36,373 nt of DNA from the NCBI RefSeq assembly GCF_900100085.1, contig NZ_FNEJ01000034.1, positions 1 through 36,373 of the forward strand, read 5' to 3'. This document shows, piece by piece, positions 8,007-15,593 of the stretch. Below the pieces are notes generated by a model. The model did no database searches and was not told where the DNA came from. It saw only the letters and a list, made by a program, of their open reading frames with translations. The stretch is from Salipiger marinus (GTDB lineage: Bacteria; Pseudomonadota; Alphaproteobacteria; Rhodobacterales; Rhodobacteraceae). Made by a program: the position numbers and the translations under genes. Every line of letters starts with the position of its first letter. Within the stretch, counting starts at the first letter, position 1.

Positions 8007-11000
8007 TTATTCTGCGGCCTGCCCGAGGGCCAAATCAGGCGCTGTACCGGCCTTCTTGAGGCTCCAGCCTTTGATGATGGCATAAACCGCCGGAATGACG
8101 ATCAGGGTCAGCAAAGTTGACGACACCATCCCGCCGATCATTGGAACGGCGATGCGCTGCATGATCTCGGATCCGGTGCCGTGCGCCCAAAGGATCGGCA
8201 TCAGGCCGGCCATGATTGCTACAACCGTCATCATCTTGGGGCGAACGCGGTCTACTGCGCCCACCATGATCGCGGCGTAGAGTTCGTCGCGGGTCAGGTC
8301 GCGGCCGCCCGCGCGGTCACGCGCTTCATTCAACGCCTGATCGAGATAGATCAACATGATCACACCGGTTTCAGCCGCCACCCCGGCCAGCGCGATGAAC
8401 CCGACTGCCACCGCAACCGACATGTTGAAGCCCATGAACCACATCAGCCAGATGCCCCCGATCAGCGCGAAAGGCAGCGACAGCATCACGATCAGTGTCT
8501 CCGTCAGGCGGCGGAAGTTCAGATAGAGGAGCAGAAAGATCAGCGCCAGCGTCAGGGGCACAACAGTGGCCAGCCGCTGTTTCGCACGTTCAAGGTACTC
8601 GAACTGCCCGCTCCAGCCCAACGAATAGCCGGGGGGCAGGGTGACGGAGGCCGCGACCGCCGTCTGGGCTTCGGCCACGAAGCCACCCAGATCGCGTCCG
8701 ACGATATCGACGAAGATATAGACGGCAAGCTGTCCGTTTTCGGTGCGGATCGACGTGGCTCCGCGAGTGCGTTCGATGGTGGCTACGTCCCCAAGTGGAA
8801 TTGTGCCACCGCCCGGCAGCGCCACTTGAACCTCGCGTCCGATGGCCTCCGGATCAGACCTCAGTGTCGCCGGATAGCGCACTGCGACGTCGTAGCGCTC
8901 GCGGCCCTCGACGGTCTGCGTGATGGCCTTGGCCCCCAATGCCATGCTGATCACCTCCTGCACATCCTGCACCGACAGACCGTAGCGGCCAAGGGCAGCT
9001 CGGTCGGGCGTGATGTCCAGATAATAGCCGCCGATCACCCGTTCGGCATAGGCGCTGGTCGTTCCAGGCACCGTGCGCACGACGGCTTCGACCTCACGGG
9101 CTACCTTTTCCATCTCGGTCAGGCTGGTACCGAAGACCTTGATCCCCACTGGTGTGCGGATGCCGGTGGACAACATGTCGATTCGCGCCCGGATCGGCAT
9201 CGTCCAGGCGTTCGACACGCCGGGAAATTGCAGCGCGGCATCCATTTCCTGCCGCAGGCTTTCGATGGTGACACCGGGACGCCATTCGTCTTCCGGGCGG
9301 AGCTGGATGATCGTCTCGAACATCTCCGTCGGTGCTGGATCGGTCGCAGTCAGCGCGCGGCCTGCCTTGCCGAAAACCGACAACACTTCGGGGAAGGTCT
9401 TGATGATGCGGTCCTGGGTCTGCATCAGCTCGGCGGCCTTGGTGACCGAAAGCCCGGGCAGCGTGGTCGGCATGTACATAAGCGTACCCTCGTTCAGGAC
9501 AGGCATGAATTCAGACCCCAGCTGGCGCGCGGGCCAGATGGTGATTACCAGTGCCGCAATGGCCACGATGATCGTGAGACTCTTGGCCTTCAAAACGGCG
9601 CTGATAATCGGGCGGTAGACCGCGATCAGCACGCGGTTTACCGGATTCCTGTGTTCAGGGATGATCCGACCCCGCACGAAGACCACCATCAACGCAGGCA
9701 CCAGCGTCACCGATAGGAACGCCGCTGCCGCCATCGAGAAGGTTTTGGTGTAGGCAAGCGGGCCGAACATGCGTCCCTCCTGTCCTTCAAGCGAAAAGAT
9801 TGGCAGAAACGAGACAGTGATGATCAGCAAGCTGAAGAACAGTGCGGGGCCGACCTCGCTTGCCGCTTCGATCAGCACCTGGATGCGTGGCTTGTCAGGG
9901 GCGGCCCGTTCGAGGTGTTTGTGCGCATTTTCGATCATCACGATGGCCCCGTCGATCATCGCGCCGATCGCGATGGCAATGCCGCCGAGGCTCATGATAT
10001 TGGCCCCGATCCCGAGAAATTTCATTGCCGTGAAGGCCATCAGCAATCCGACAGGCAGCATGATGATCGCCACGAGGGCGGAGCGGACGTGCAACAGAAA
10101 AATGATCGTTACCCCCGCCACGACAAGGCTTTCTTCGAGCAGCGTTGTTTTCAACGTCTCGATTGCCGACAGGATCAGGTCGGACCTGTCATAAACCGGC
10201 ACGATGTCGACTCCTTCCGGCAGGCTTTGGGCCACCACGTCCAGTTCTGCCTTGGCGTTGTCAATCACATCCAGCGCATTTGCGCCGACCCGTTGAAGCA
10301 CGATGCCACTGGCGACCTCGCCCTCACCGTTCAACTCGGCGATGCCGCGGCGTTCATTGGGAACTATTTCGATCCGTGCGACGTCTTTCAGGTTGATCGG
10401 CACCCCGCCAATGCTGCGCAGGGTGATGTTGCCGATATCCTCGGTCCCCGCCAGATAGCCGCGTCCGCGCACCATGAATTCGAACTCAGACAGCTCCACC
10501 GTGCGCCCGCCGGTGTCCATGTTGCTCTCGGAGATGGCCTTGCCGATATCAGACAGCGTGATCCCCTGCGCGCGCATTCGGACCGGGTCAACTGTGACCG
10601 AGTATTGCTTAACGAAGCCACCGACACTGGCCACTTCGGACACGCCCTCTGCACGGCTGGCCCCGAAACGCACTACCCAATCCTGCAACGACCGCAATTC
10701 AGCAAGGCTCAGGTTCTCGCCGGTGATCGCATATTGGTAGACCCAGCCCACCCCCGTTGCATCCGGACCAAGGGCTGGTGTCACCCCATCGGGCAGGCGA
10801 GCCTCAGCAGCGTTGAGGTATTCCAGCACGCGCGACCGCGCCCAGTACGGGTCAACGCCGTCCTCGAAGATGATGTAGACAAACGAAATGCCGAAGAACG
10901 AAAAGCCCCGCACCACGCGGGATCGCGGCACCGTCAGCATGGCCGAGGTCAGCGGATAAGTGACCTGGTCCTCCACCACCTGAGGGGCCTGGCCCGGGTA

Positions 11001-11156
11001 GTCGGTCAGCACGATCACCTGCACGTCCGACAGATCGGGAATAGCGTCGATCGGCAAGTTGCGCAGTGACCAGACCCCGGCGGCGATGATCAGGGCCGTG
11101 GCAAAGAACACCAGAACAAGGTTCCGGGCGGACCATTCGATGACACGCGCGATCAT
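8007..11156 (-). CDS. cusA: CusA-type heavy-metal efflux RND transporter
   Basis: The 1049-residue protein is the inner-membrane proton/metal antiporter of a Cus-type tripartite pump exporting Cu(I) or Ag(I) from cytoplasm and periplasm. It has the RND architecture with twelve membrane helices and two large periplasmic loops. The TM4 proton-relay segment is present (GAMIDGAIVMIENAHKHLE). The three methionines matching the E. coli CusA metal triad are conserved: in TLMYMPTTLPG, APTEMFETI and ARIDMLSTGI. The sequence begins MIARVIEWSARNLVLVFF, as usual. It is the last gene of a minus-strand operon and overlaps cusB by four bases. No outer-membrane CusC/TolC gene is in the window, so that partner must come from elsewhere. 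Confidence 0.95.
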   Translation of the reverse strand: MIARVIEWSARNLVLVFFATALIIAAGVWSLRNLPIDAIPDLSDVQVIVLTDYPGQAPQVVEDQVTYPLTSAMLTVPRSRVVRGFSFFGISFVYIIFEDGVDPYWARSRVLEYLNAAEARLPDGVTPALGPDATGVGWVYQYAITGENLSLAELRSLQDWVVRFGASRAEGVSEVASVGGFVKQYSVTVDPVRMRAQGITLSDIGKAISESNMDTGGRTVELSEFEFMVRGRGYLAGTEDIGNITLRSIGGVPINLKDVARIEIVPNERRGIAELNGEGEVASGIVLQRVGANALDVIDNAKAELDVVAQSLPEGVDIVPVYDRSDLILSAIETLKTTLLEESLVVAGVTIIFLLHVRSALVAIIMLPVGLLMAFTAMKFLGIGANIMSLGGIAIAIGAMIDGAIVMIENAHKHLERAAPDKPRIQVLIEAASEVGPALFFSLLIITVSFLPIFSLEGQEGRMFGPLAYTKTFSMAAAAFLSVTLVPALMVVFVRGRIIPEHRNPVNRVLIAVYRPIISAVLKAKSLTIIVAIAALVITIWPARQLGSEFMPVLNEGTLMYMPTTLPGLSVTKAAELMQTQDRIIKTFPEVLSVFGKAGRALTATDPAPTEMFETIIQLRPEDEWRPGVTIESLRQEMDAALQFPGVSNAWTMPIRARIDMLSTGIRTPVGIKVFGTSLTEMEKVAREVEAVVRTVPGTTSAYAERVIGGYYLDITPDRAALGRYGLSVQDVQEVISMALGAKAITQTVEGRERYDVAVRYPATLRSDPEAIGREVQVALPGGGTIPLGDVATIERTRGATSIRTENGQLAVYIFVDIVGRDLGGFVAEAQTAVAASVTLPPGYSLGWSGQFEYLERAKQRLATVVPLTLALIFLLLYLNFRRLTETLIVMLSLPFALIGGIWLMWFMGFNMSVAVAVGFIALAGVAAETGVIMLIYLDQALNEARDRAGGRDLTRDELYAAIMVGAVDRVRPKMMTVVAIMAGLMPILWAHGTGSEIMQRIAVPMIGGMVSSTLLTLIVIPAVYAIIKGWSLKKAGTAPDLALGQAAE

Positions 11157-12589
11157 TCGCTTGCCTCCGGGGAGGCCAGCGCAGCCAGGGCGGCGTTCAG
11201 GTTGCTTTCCGCGTCGATCAGAAAGGTCGAGGTGGTGACGACCCGGTCGCCCTCGGCAATACCTTCGCGGATTTCCACCATTCCGGCGGCCTGTCGCCCC
11301 ACGACCACATCCTGCGGGGCGAATTTACCCTCTCCCATGTCCCGGATCACCACCTGGCGATCGCCGGTGTCGATCACTGACGTTTCCGGCACTCGCACCA
11401 CGGGCGCGCCGTCGCCCGTCGCCAAAGCCACATCAGCGAACATGTTGACAAGCAAGCGACCCTCAGGGTTGGGCAGATCGATGCGGACGCGTGCAGTTCG
11501 GGTCTGCATATCGACCTCAGGGTAGATCTTGTCGATGATGCCGCTGAAGGTCTCGCCCGGTAGGCCTGGGAAGGTGATCGTCGCAGCTTTTCCATCCGAA
11601 AGGCCCGCGAGCGCAGATTCCGGCACGTCCGCCATGATCCAGACAACCGATGTATCGGCAATACGAAACAGCGTTTCGCCAGCCTCGGACATCATGCCTT
11701 CGACGGCCATTCGTTCCAGAACCACGCCCGACCGCGGTGCCATCAGGCTGATTTGCACCGGCGCACGCCTGTCCGCCGCGATCTTGTCGATCACTGACAC
11801 GGGAACACCCAGGTTTGCCAGCCTTTGACGGCTGCCTTCCACGCGCCCATCACCACTTCGCAGGTCCGAAACATACTGTGCGGCCGCCGAGACGATATCC
11901 GGAGAATAGAGCGTCGCCAGCGGTTCGCCCGCTTCAACGATTGATCCGGTCGTTACATCCTCAACTTCTTCGATAAAGGCATCCGCACGCAATGAAATGA
12001 CGCTAACCCGACGATCATCCAGCGCGACGATCCCCGGCGCTCGCACCGTCGTTGCCATGGGCTTAAGCACCGCAACTGACGTACGTACGCCGGTGCGCTG
12101 TAATTTGCCGGGCGATACGGTCACCGATCCGGCATCGTTTGCCTCATCGGCAAAAACGGGAAGGTAGTCCATGCCCATGGAATCCTGCTTTGGCACCGGC
12201 GACGTATCAGGCAGGCCCATCGGATGCCGGTAGTAGAGAACGGTTCGTTCGTCAATTTTCGCCTCTAGGGGGTTGGGCGCCTCTGGGTCAAACGACACAT
12301 CTTCGCTTGCCAGCACCGGCAGAAACGCCTTGCCATCGACGGTGTCGGTCGGCACCGCGGACCATTCGGCGAGACCGTCCGGGTGTCGATAGTAGATAAT
12401 CGGGCCCATCGCCGATCGGATTTCGGCCGGCATCGCCTCAGCTTCGCGTCCCAAAAGTGCTGTGAGCTGCGTCTGCGTCACATCCGTCAGCATCGCAGGC
12501 GTCCAGCCCTTGCCGCCCGCCGCAAGGCCAACCCATCCAGCCGCGCTGCCAACGACGGCGATCAGCACCAGTTTGCCAAAGACGCTCAT
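11153..12589 (-). CDS. cusB: CusB-type periplasmic adaptor (membrane fusion protein)
   Basis: The 478-residue adaptor links CusA to an outer-membrane channel and passes metal to the pump. An uncleaved or lipid-free N-terminal helix (LVLIAVVGSAAGWVGLAAGG) is followed by two heavy-metal-binding YYRHP modules: YYRHPDGLAEW at ~70 and YYRHPMGLPDTSPVPKQDSM with MGMDYLPVF at ~118-140. Then come the lipoyl/hairpin part (VEAGEPLATLYSPDIVSAA) and the beta-barrel domains. The first module lacks the usual MHP/CGM residues and is degenerate; the second keeps PM and GM. It overlaps cusA and the upstream FixH-like gene by four bases each, so the three genes form a tight operon. Confidence 0.93.
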   Translation of the reverse strand: MSVFGKLVLIAVVGSAAGWVGLAAGGKGWTPAMLTDVTQTQLTALLGREAEAMPAEIRSAMGPIIYYRHPDGLAEWSAVPTDTVDGKAFLPVLASEDVSFDPEAPNPLEAKIDERTVLYYRHPMGLPDTSPVPKQDSMGMDYLPVFADEANDAGSVTVSPGKLQRTGVRTSVAVLKPMATTVRAPGIVALDDRRVSVISLRADAFIEEVEDVTTGSIVEAGEPLATLYSPDIVSAAAQYVSDLRSGDGRVEGSRQRLANLGVPVSVIDKIAADRRAPVQISLMAPRSGVVLERMAVEGMMSEAGETLFRIADTSVVWIMADVPESALAGLSDGKAATITFPGLPGETFSGIIDKIYPEVDMQTRTARVRIDLPNPEGRLLVNMFADVALATGDGAPVVRVPETSVIDTGDRQVVIRDMGEGKFAPQDVVVGRQAAGMVEIREGIAEGDRVVTTSTFLIDAESNLNAALAALASPEASE

Positions 12590-12984
12590 GGCTGTACCTC
12601 GATTACGATCTGTGCCTGTACGGTTTCCACTTCGCCCTGCACCTTGGCCGCAACTGAGAAGCGCCAGTTTCCGTCCATCGTCAGATCGGCAGAAAAGCGA
12701 TAGAGACCCGGCTCGTCGCCGGGTAACGCCAAGACCGGTGAAGTCATCGTCTCCATCCCGTCCGGCGCCATATCCAGCCTTGTGGCAAAGATCACGGCAC
12801 CCTCGACGGGCGCATTGGTGCGGGTATCAATCAGACGAACTTCTAGAACCGCACCGCTTCCAAAAGGGTAGGTCGTTTCGACAAGAACGAGAATGTAATC
12901 AGATGCAGCGGCCTGTGCCACCGGCACGGAAAGCTGGCCCGCGACCACGAGGGCAGCAAGGGCGCTGTGAATATAACGGGGCAT
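12586..12984 (-). CDS. FixH/YtkA-like exported protein of the cus operon
   Basis: The ~132-residue protein has a signal peptide (MPRYIHSALAALVVAGQLSV, cleavage near AQA-AA). A single beta-sandwich domain follows with GAVLEVRLIDTRTNAPVEGA, TRLDMAPDGMETM, GLYRFSADLTMDGNWRFSV and a C-terminal QIVIEV strand. That is the pattern of FixH/YtkA-like proteins often encoded with CusAB; a metal-handling or assembly role is inferred only. An upstream in-frame ATG at 13023 would put the start at or before the transcription start predicted from the ECF-type promoter at 13030-13055. I therefore prefer 12984, which has AGG six bases upstream. Its stop overlaps the cusB start. Confidence 0.75.
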   Translation of the reverse strand: MPRYIHSALAALVVAGQLSVPVAQAAASDYILVLVETTYPFGSGAVLEVRLIDTRTNAPVEGAVIFATRLDMAPDGMETMTSPVLALPGDEPGLYRFSADLTMDGNWRFSVAAKVQGEVETVQAQIVIEVQP

Positions 12985-13029
12985 GATACGCCTGTATTGA
13001 CGGGCAACGGGAACGCCAACCATCGTATC

Positions 13030-13055
13030 GACCTTGAACTGGTCTAAACGTTACA
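13030..13055 (-). promoter_or_regulatory. Candidate ECF sigma promoter of the FixH-cusB-cusA operon
   Basis: On the minus strand TGTAACG (-35, 13055-13049) is followed by a 15-base spacer and GGTC (-10, 13033-13030). The same -35 heptamer with a 15-base spacer and CGTC precedes genes at 15264 and 20064. Transcription would begin around 13024, about 40 bases before the preferred start codon at 12984. The -10 differs at one base from the other two copies. Confidence 0.5.
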
Positions 13056-13093
13056 TCGGCGCGCGGCTGTTGGTGCGGCAGGCACCAGAACCG

Positions 13094-13423
13094 CTATGCT
13101 TTGGGCGGTCTTTGCAATCCGCCGTCTGCCTGTTGCAGAATCGCCGTTGCCTCAGTCCGCACGTACCCGGCACGTCCGGACCGAGGCAGGTTCGCCAGGA
13201 TCACTCGTTCGAGCTCGGCCACGATCGGGGCCACACGACATTGCGTCGTGGAAATGCAGGCAGCGTCGCATTCCGGCATGTCCGGGCAGTCTTTCGGGCA
13301 GCAATCGCTCTGCATGGCCATAGCAGGCGCTGGGTCCACACTTGAAATGGACGCAAGATTGATTTGCGCCAGAACAGCGCCAACCAACAGAGCAACCAGA
13401 AAAAGGCGTGTTTTGAATAGCAT
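13094..13423 (-). CDS. Cysteine-rich exported protein of copper cluster, unknown function
   Basis: The ~109-residue protein has an N-terminal signal or anchor (MLFKTRLFLVALLVGAVLAQ). A short region of clustered cysteines follows (SDCCPKDCPDMPECDAACIS and TTQCRV, seven Cys in about 27 residues, plus Met), then a helical tail APIVAELERVILANLP. The CC-x2-DC-x3-EC-x2-AC pattern is suited to metal binding; similar small proteins accompany cus genes, but I know no named family. The start is uncertain: the ATG at 13423 lies within a dyad (13417-13435) and has no clear ribosome site; TTG/GTG starts upstream (13504, 13498) are possible. Its stop is 39 bases before the predicted cus-operon promoter. 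Confidence 0.55.
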   Translation of the reverse strand: MLFKTRLFLVALLVGAVLAQINLASISSVDPAPAMAMQSDCCPKDCPDMPECDAACISTTQCRVAPIVAELERVILANLPRSGRAGYVRTEATAILQQADGGLQRPPKA

Positions 13424-13435
13424 GCAACATGCTAT
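13417..13435. promoter_or_regulatory. Perfect dyad overlapping a start codon
   Basis: ATAGCATG-CAA-CATGCTAT is a perfect 8-bp inverted repeat with a 3-base centre. It overlaps the proposed start codon (13421-13423, minus strand) of the Cys-rich gene. It could be a repressor site or an mRNA hairpin masking the start. Confidence 0.35.
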
Positions 13436-13516
13436 GCTGAAGTTCTCATAGATCAGCAATACACGTTTTGCTGAAATAGAAGTATCGTCCAGATTCACGC
13501 TCAATACGCGGATCGT

Positions 13517-14059
13517 CTAAAGCCTCAATCGCCGTAGTCTGAGCGCGTTCGCGATGACCGAGACCGACGAGAGGCTCATTGCGGCGGCGGCGAACATGGG
13601 CGACATCAACAGCCCGAATACTGGGTAGAGCACGCCCGCAGCTAAGGGCACACCGAGCAAGTTGTAGGCAAAGGCCCAGAACAGGTTCTGGCGTATGTTA
13701 CGGATCGTCGCCACGGCCAGCGTCCGTGCCTTGACGATACCGTTCAAATTGCCGCGCAAGAGAGTGATGCCCGCGCTTTCAACCGCCACGTCCGCACCCG
13801 TGCCCATGGCAAGGCCGACATCCGCTGCCGCGAGGGCAGGCGCGTCGTTGACACCATCGCCGGCCATGGCGACCTTTTTGCCATTCGCGTGAAGCTCGTC
13901 CACCAGTGCCTTTTTGTCTTCCGGGAGAACGCCGGCTCGTACTTCGTCGATGCCAAGACGCTGCGCCACGGCCCTTGCTGTGCGTTCGTTATCACCCGTA
14001 GCCATTATTATCCGCAGGCCCGCCTCGTGCAGTTCGGCAAATTCCAATTTGGATTGCAT
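13517..14059 (-). pseudogene. Second CopA-type P1B-ATPase, C-terminal fragment only
   Basis: The frame encodes [18 protein letters not shown], then [23 protein letters not shown] and the last two helices ([20 protein letters not shown], then [14 protein letters not shown]). It matches the P-domain end and C-terminal membrane pair of Cu(I) P-type ATPases and parallels residues ~630-794 of the intact CopA at 21603-23987, but with many differences. The nucleotide-binding domain, the DKTGT site, the CPC helix and the N-terminus are absent. Homology starts near 14032; the first ~10 codons are unrelated. About 175 of ~800 residues remain, so it cannot transport. Confidence 0.85.
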
Positions 14060-14108
14060 TACTGTATAAATTTATGATGCAGATCAGGAGGATGTGATGA
14101 GATGACCC

Positions 14109-14156
14109 TACCGCAAATTGAACCTGGATGAACGCCGAATCTTAGCGACAATGCTT
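14109..14156 (+). pseudogene. Possible IS30-type transposase N-terminal relic
   Basis: The short frame YRKLNLDERRILATMLHQ resembles the first helix of IS30-family transposases (Y..L.LDERR.I..ML). It is only 16-18 codons long, preceded by a GGAGGA site at ~14090 and cut off by the start of a transporter stump at ~14157. The match is suggestive only. Confidence 0.25.
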
Positions 14157-14157
14157 C

Positions 14158-14340
14158 ATCAGCTTTCTGGTGCCGATTTTCGGTCTCACAATCGGCGCGC
14201 TGTTCTTTGGAGAGTAGCTTTCCGCCGCGCAGCTTTGCGGGATCCTATTGGTCATTGTGGGTATTGTGTTCGTCAATCTCAGCGGTGGAACACAAAACCA
14301 TCAACGCGGAGCAGGAAAATTGATTTCATTAAATCAATAA
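14158..14340 (+). pseudogene. EamA/DMT-family transporter, C-terminal stump with internal stop
   Basis: The frame ISFLVPIFGLTIGALFFGE, then a TAG, then LSAAQLCGILLVIVGIVFVN and a short tail ending at TAA 14338-14340. This is the last two helices of EamA-type drug/metabolite exporters (FL.P.FG...G..FFGE.L...Q..G..L...G). The internal stop replaces the residue after GE. The N-terminal ~240 residues are missing. It is a scar of a former insertion or deletion. Confidence 0.6.
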
Positions 14341-14544
14341 GTTGATTTGACCAGACAAATGCTGCCGAGTTCGTTGAATGACTTCCCAGCAGAACATAAG
14401 AGTGGGCCTTGGTCTTTGATCTGGCGGGCCGGACGATGACACATTTGATCTATGTCAACGTCCGCGAGCATTGAACTTGCTAGAAGCGATGATCAGTTCT
14501 CTAATATGGCCAATCTCGGAAACTGGGGAAAGGAATTGAATGCC
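14341..14544 (+). promoter_or_regulatory. Upstream region of the ECF sigma gene with an FNR/DNR-like box (14445-14458)
   Basis: TTGAT-CTAT-GTCAA at 14445-14458 fits the FNR/DNR-type palindrome (TTGAT-N4-ATCAA, with GTCAA variants). TAATAT at 14502-14507 could be a -10 box; the box centre would then lie about 62 bases upstream of transcription, a class I activator position. An ATG at 14452 falls inside the box and would be upstream of this start, which supports initiation at 14545. Regulation by oxygen or nitric oxide is inference. Confidence 0.35.
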
Positions 14545-15171
14545 ATGGCATCGCAAGACACCGGAAAACCGAAGGTGTCGGACTCCTCGCCGGAACGTGC
14601 GTTGCTGGACGGACGCGGCGCATTCCTTGGCTTCCTGATCAAACGGCTTGGCAGTCGGGCGGATGCAGAGGATGTCCTGCAGGATTTCTGCATCCGCGTG
14701 CTGGGGCGCAATGATCAACTCAGAGACGTTGAGCGGATGGATGCCTGGCTCTATGCGATCTTGCGCTCCACGTTGAATGACCATTTCCGTAAAGGCACGC
14801 GTCGCAACCGCTTGGCTGCGGCGGTGGCGCGTGAGCCGGAAGACTGGATCTCTGATGCGCCGACCCAGATGGCGCGGCTCTGCACCTGCCACGGCGGTCT
14901 TATTTCCGAACTGCGCCCGGCGGACGCCGAACTGCTCCGGCGTATCGACTTCGGCGAAGAGGACCGTGAGCATGTGGCGCGCGACCTTGGACTAACCCGC
15001 AACGCCCTTGGCGTTCGCCTGCACCGGGCGCGCACGGCTTTGCGCGAGGCGTTGACAAGTCACTGCGGCGACTGCTGCCGTGACGATCGTGACGATTGCT
15101 ATTGTCAGCCTGAAGGTTGCAAGAACGCCGAGCACGAAACAGATTGCAAAGCAGAGCAGCAGAATTCCTGA
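14545..15171 (+). CDS. ECF RNA polymerase sigma factor with cysteine-rich C-terminal tail
   Basis: The ~208-residue sigma factor begins MASQDTGKPKVSDSSPERAL after AAGGA; in-frame ATGs at 14452 and 14506 lack ribosome sites. Sigma2 spans ~20-95 (FLGFLIKRLGSRADAEDVLQ, DAWLYAILRSTLNDHFRKG). Sigma4 spans ~120-175 (LRPADAELLRRIDFGEEDRE, LGLTRNALGVRLHRARTALR). After sigma4 there is a tail of ~35 residues with seven cysteines in the pattern C-x2-CC-x6-C-x-C-x4-C-x8-C, plus a CTC motif between the domains. CorE-type ECF factors of Myxococcus use a Cys-rich C-terminal domain to sense copper directly. No anti-sigma gene is adjacent. It is the likely reader of the TGTAACG-N15-CGTC promoters in the window. 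Confidence 0.85.
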   Translation: MASQDTGKPKVSDSSPERALLDGRGAFLGFLIKRLGSRADAEDVLQDFCIRVLGRNDQLRDVERMDAWLYAILRSTLNDHFRKGTRRNRLAAAVAREPEDWISDAPTQMARLCTCHGGLISELRPADAELLRRIDFGEEDREHVARDLGLTRNALGVRLHRARTALREALTSHCGDCCRDDRDDCYCQPEGCKNAEHETDCKAEQQNS

Positions 15172-15189
15172 TCGAAACGCGGTCGGTTC

Positions 15190-15215
15190 TGTAACGTTTT
15201 TCGCCAATCGACGTC
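15190..15215 (+). promoter_or_regulatory. Candidate ECF sigma promoter of the 15264-19707 cluster
   Basis: TGTAACG (15190-15196), a 15-base spacer starting TTTTTCG, then CGTC (15212-15215). The 17 bases TTCTGTAACGTTTTTCG at 15187-15203 are identical to 20001-20017. The predicted transcript starts near 15222, giving a ~40-base leader before the AGGAGGA-preceded ATG at 15264. Confidence 0.6.
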
Positions 15216-15263
15216 TTCTTTTGTGACTACGCCTTGGGGCAGCACAGCAGGAGGAATCGGATC

Positions 15264-15593
15264 ATGCCACGGGAGACGACGAGTTTTCGTTCGGGAGCAA
15301 CGGAACCGTCGCGGAATGCCGCCGTTCCGGGGTTCATGTCGCGGATGATATGCATTTGTGCAGAGGCCTCCGCGCATCCAGACGCCCCGATGGCATTGGC
15401 GTTGTTCCAGCGCGTAGAAATCTTGAAGCAACCCCCGGAATTAGCGGCGCGCGCACTGGGCCTCAAGCCCGGTGATGCGGCCTACCTGCTGACCGGTCTG
15501 CGCGAGGAGGTCGCAAAGATCCTCGCACTTACGCTTCTTGCAGGGCGGCCATCCAGAGAAATCTATGAACAGAAGGAAGCCAACGATGAATAA
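15264..15593 (+). CDS. Unknown small protein at head of the sigma-linked cluster
   Basis: The 109-residue protein starts at an ATG preceded by AGGAGGA; an upstream in-frame start at 15234 would sit in the leader and lacks a site. I do not recognise the family. It has a polar N-terminus (MPRETTSFRSGATEPSRNAA), a CIC motif in MSRMICICAEASAH, then two helices (MALALFQRVEILKQPPELAA, and PGDAAYLLTGLREEVAKILA). There is no signal peptide or membrane segment. Its stop overlaps the DUF3141 start by eight bases, so the two are translationally coupled. It is the first gene after the candidate ECF promoter at 15190. Confidence 0.65.
   Translation: MPRETTSFRSGATEPSRNAAVPGFMSRMICICAEASAHPDAPMALALFQRVEILKQPPELAARALGLKPGDAAYLLTGLREEVAKILALTLLAGRPSREIYEQKEANDE

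Noticed and set aside
8181-11069. Long plus-strand frames over cusA
   Set aside because: His/Arg/Gln-rich translations typical of the antisense of GC-rich genes; cusA is unmistakable on the minus strand.
11930-11960. TGTAACG on the minus strand inside cusB
   Set aside because: Internal to a coding region, and the bases at the -10 position (GAAG) do not match CGTC.
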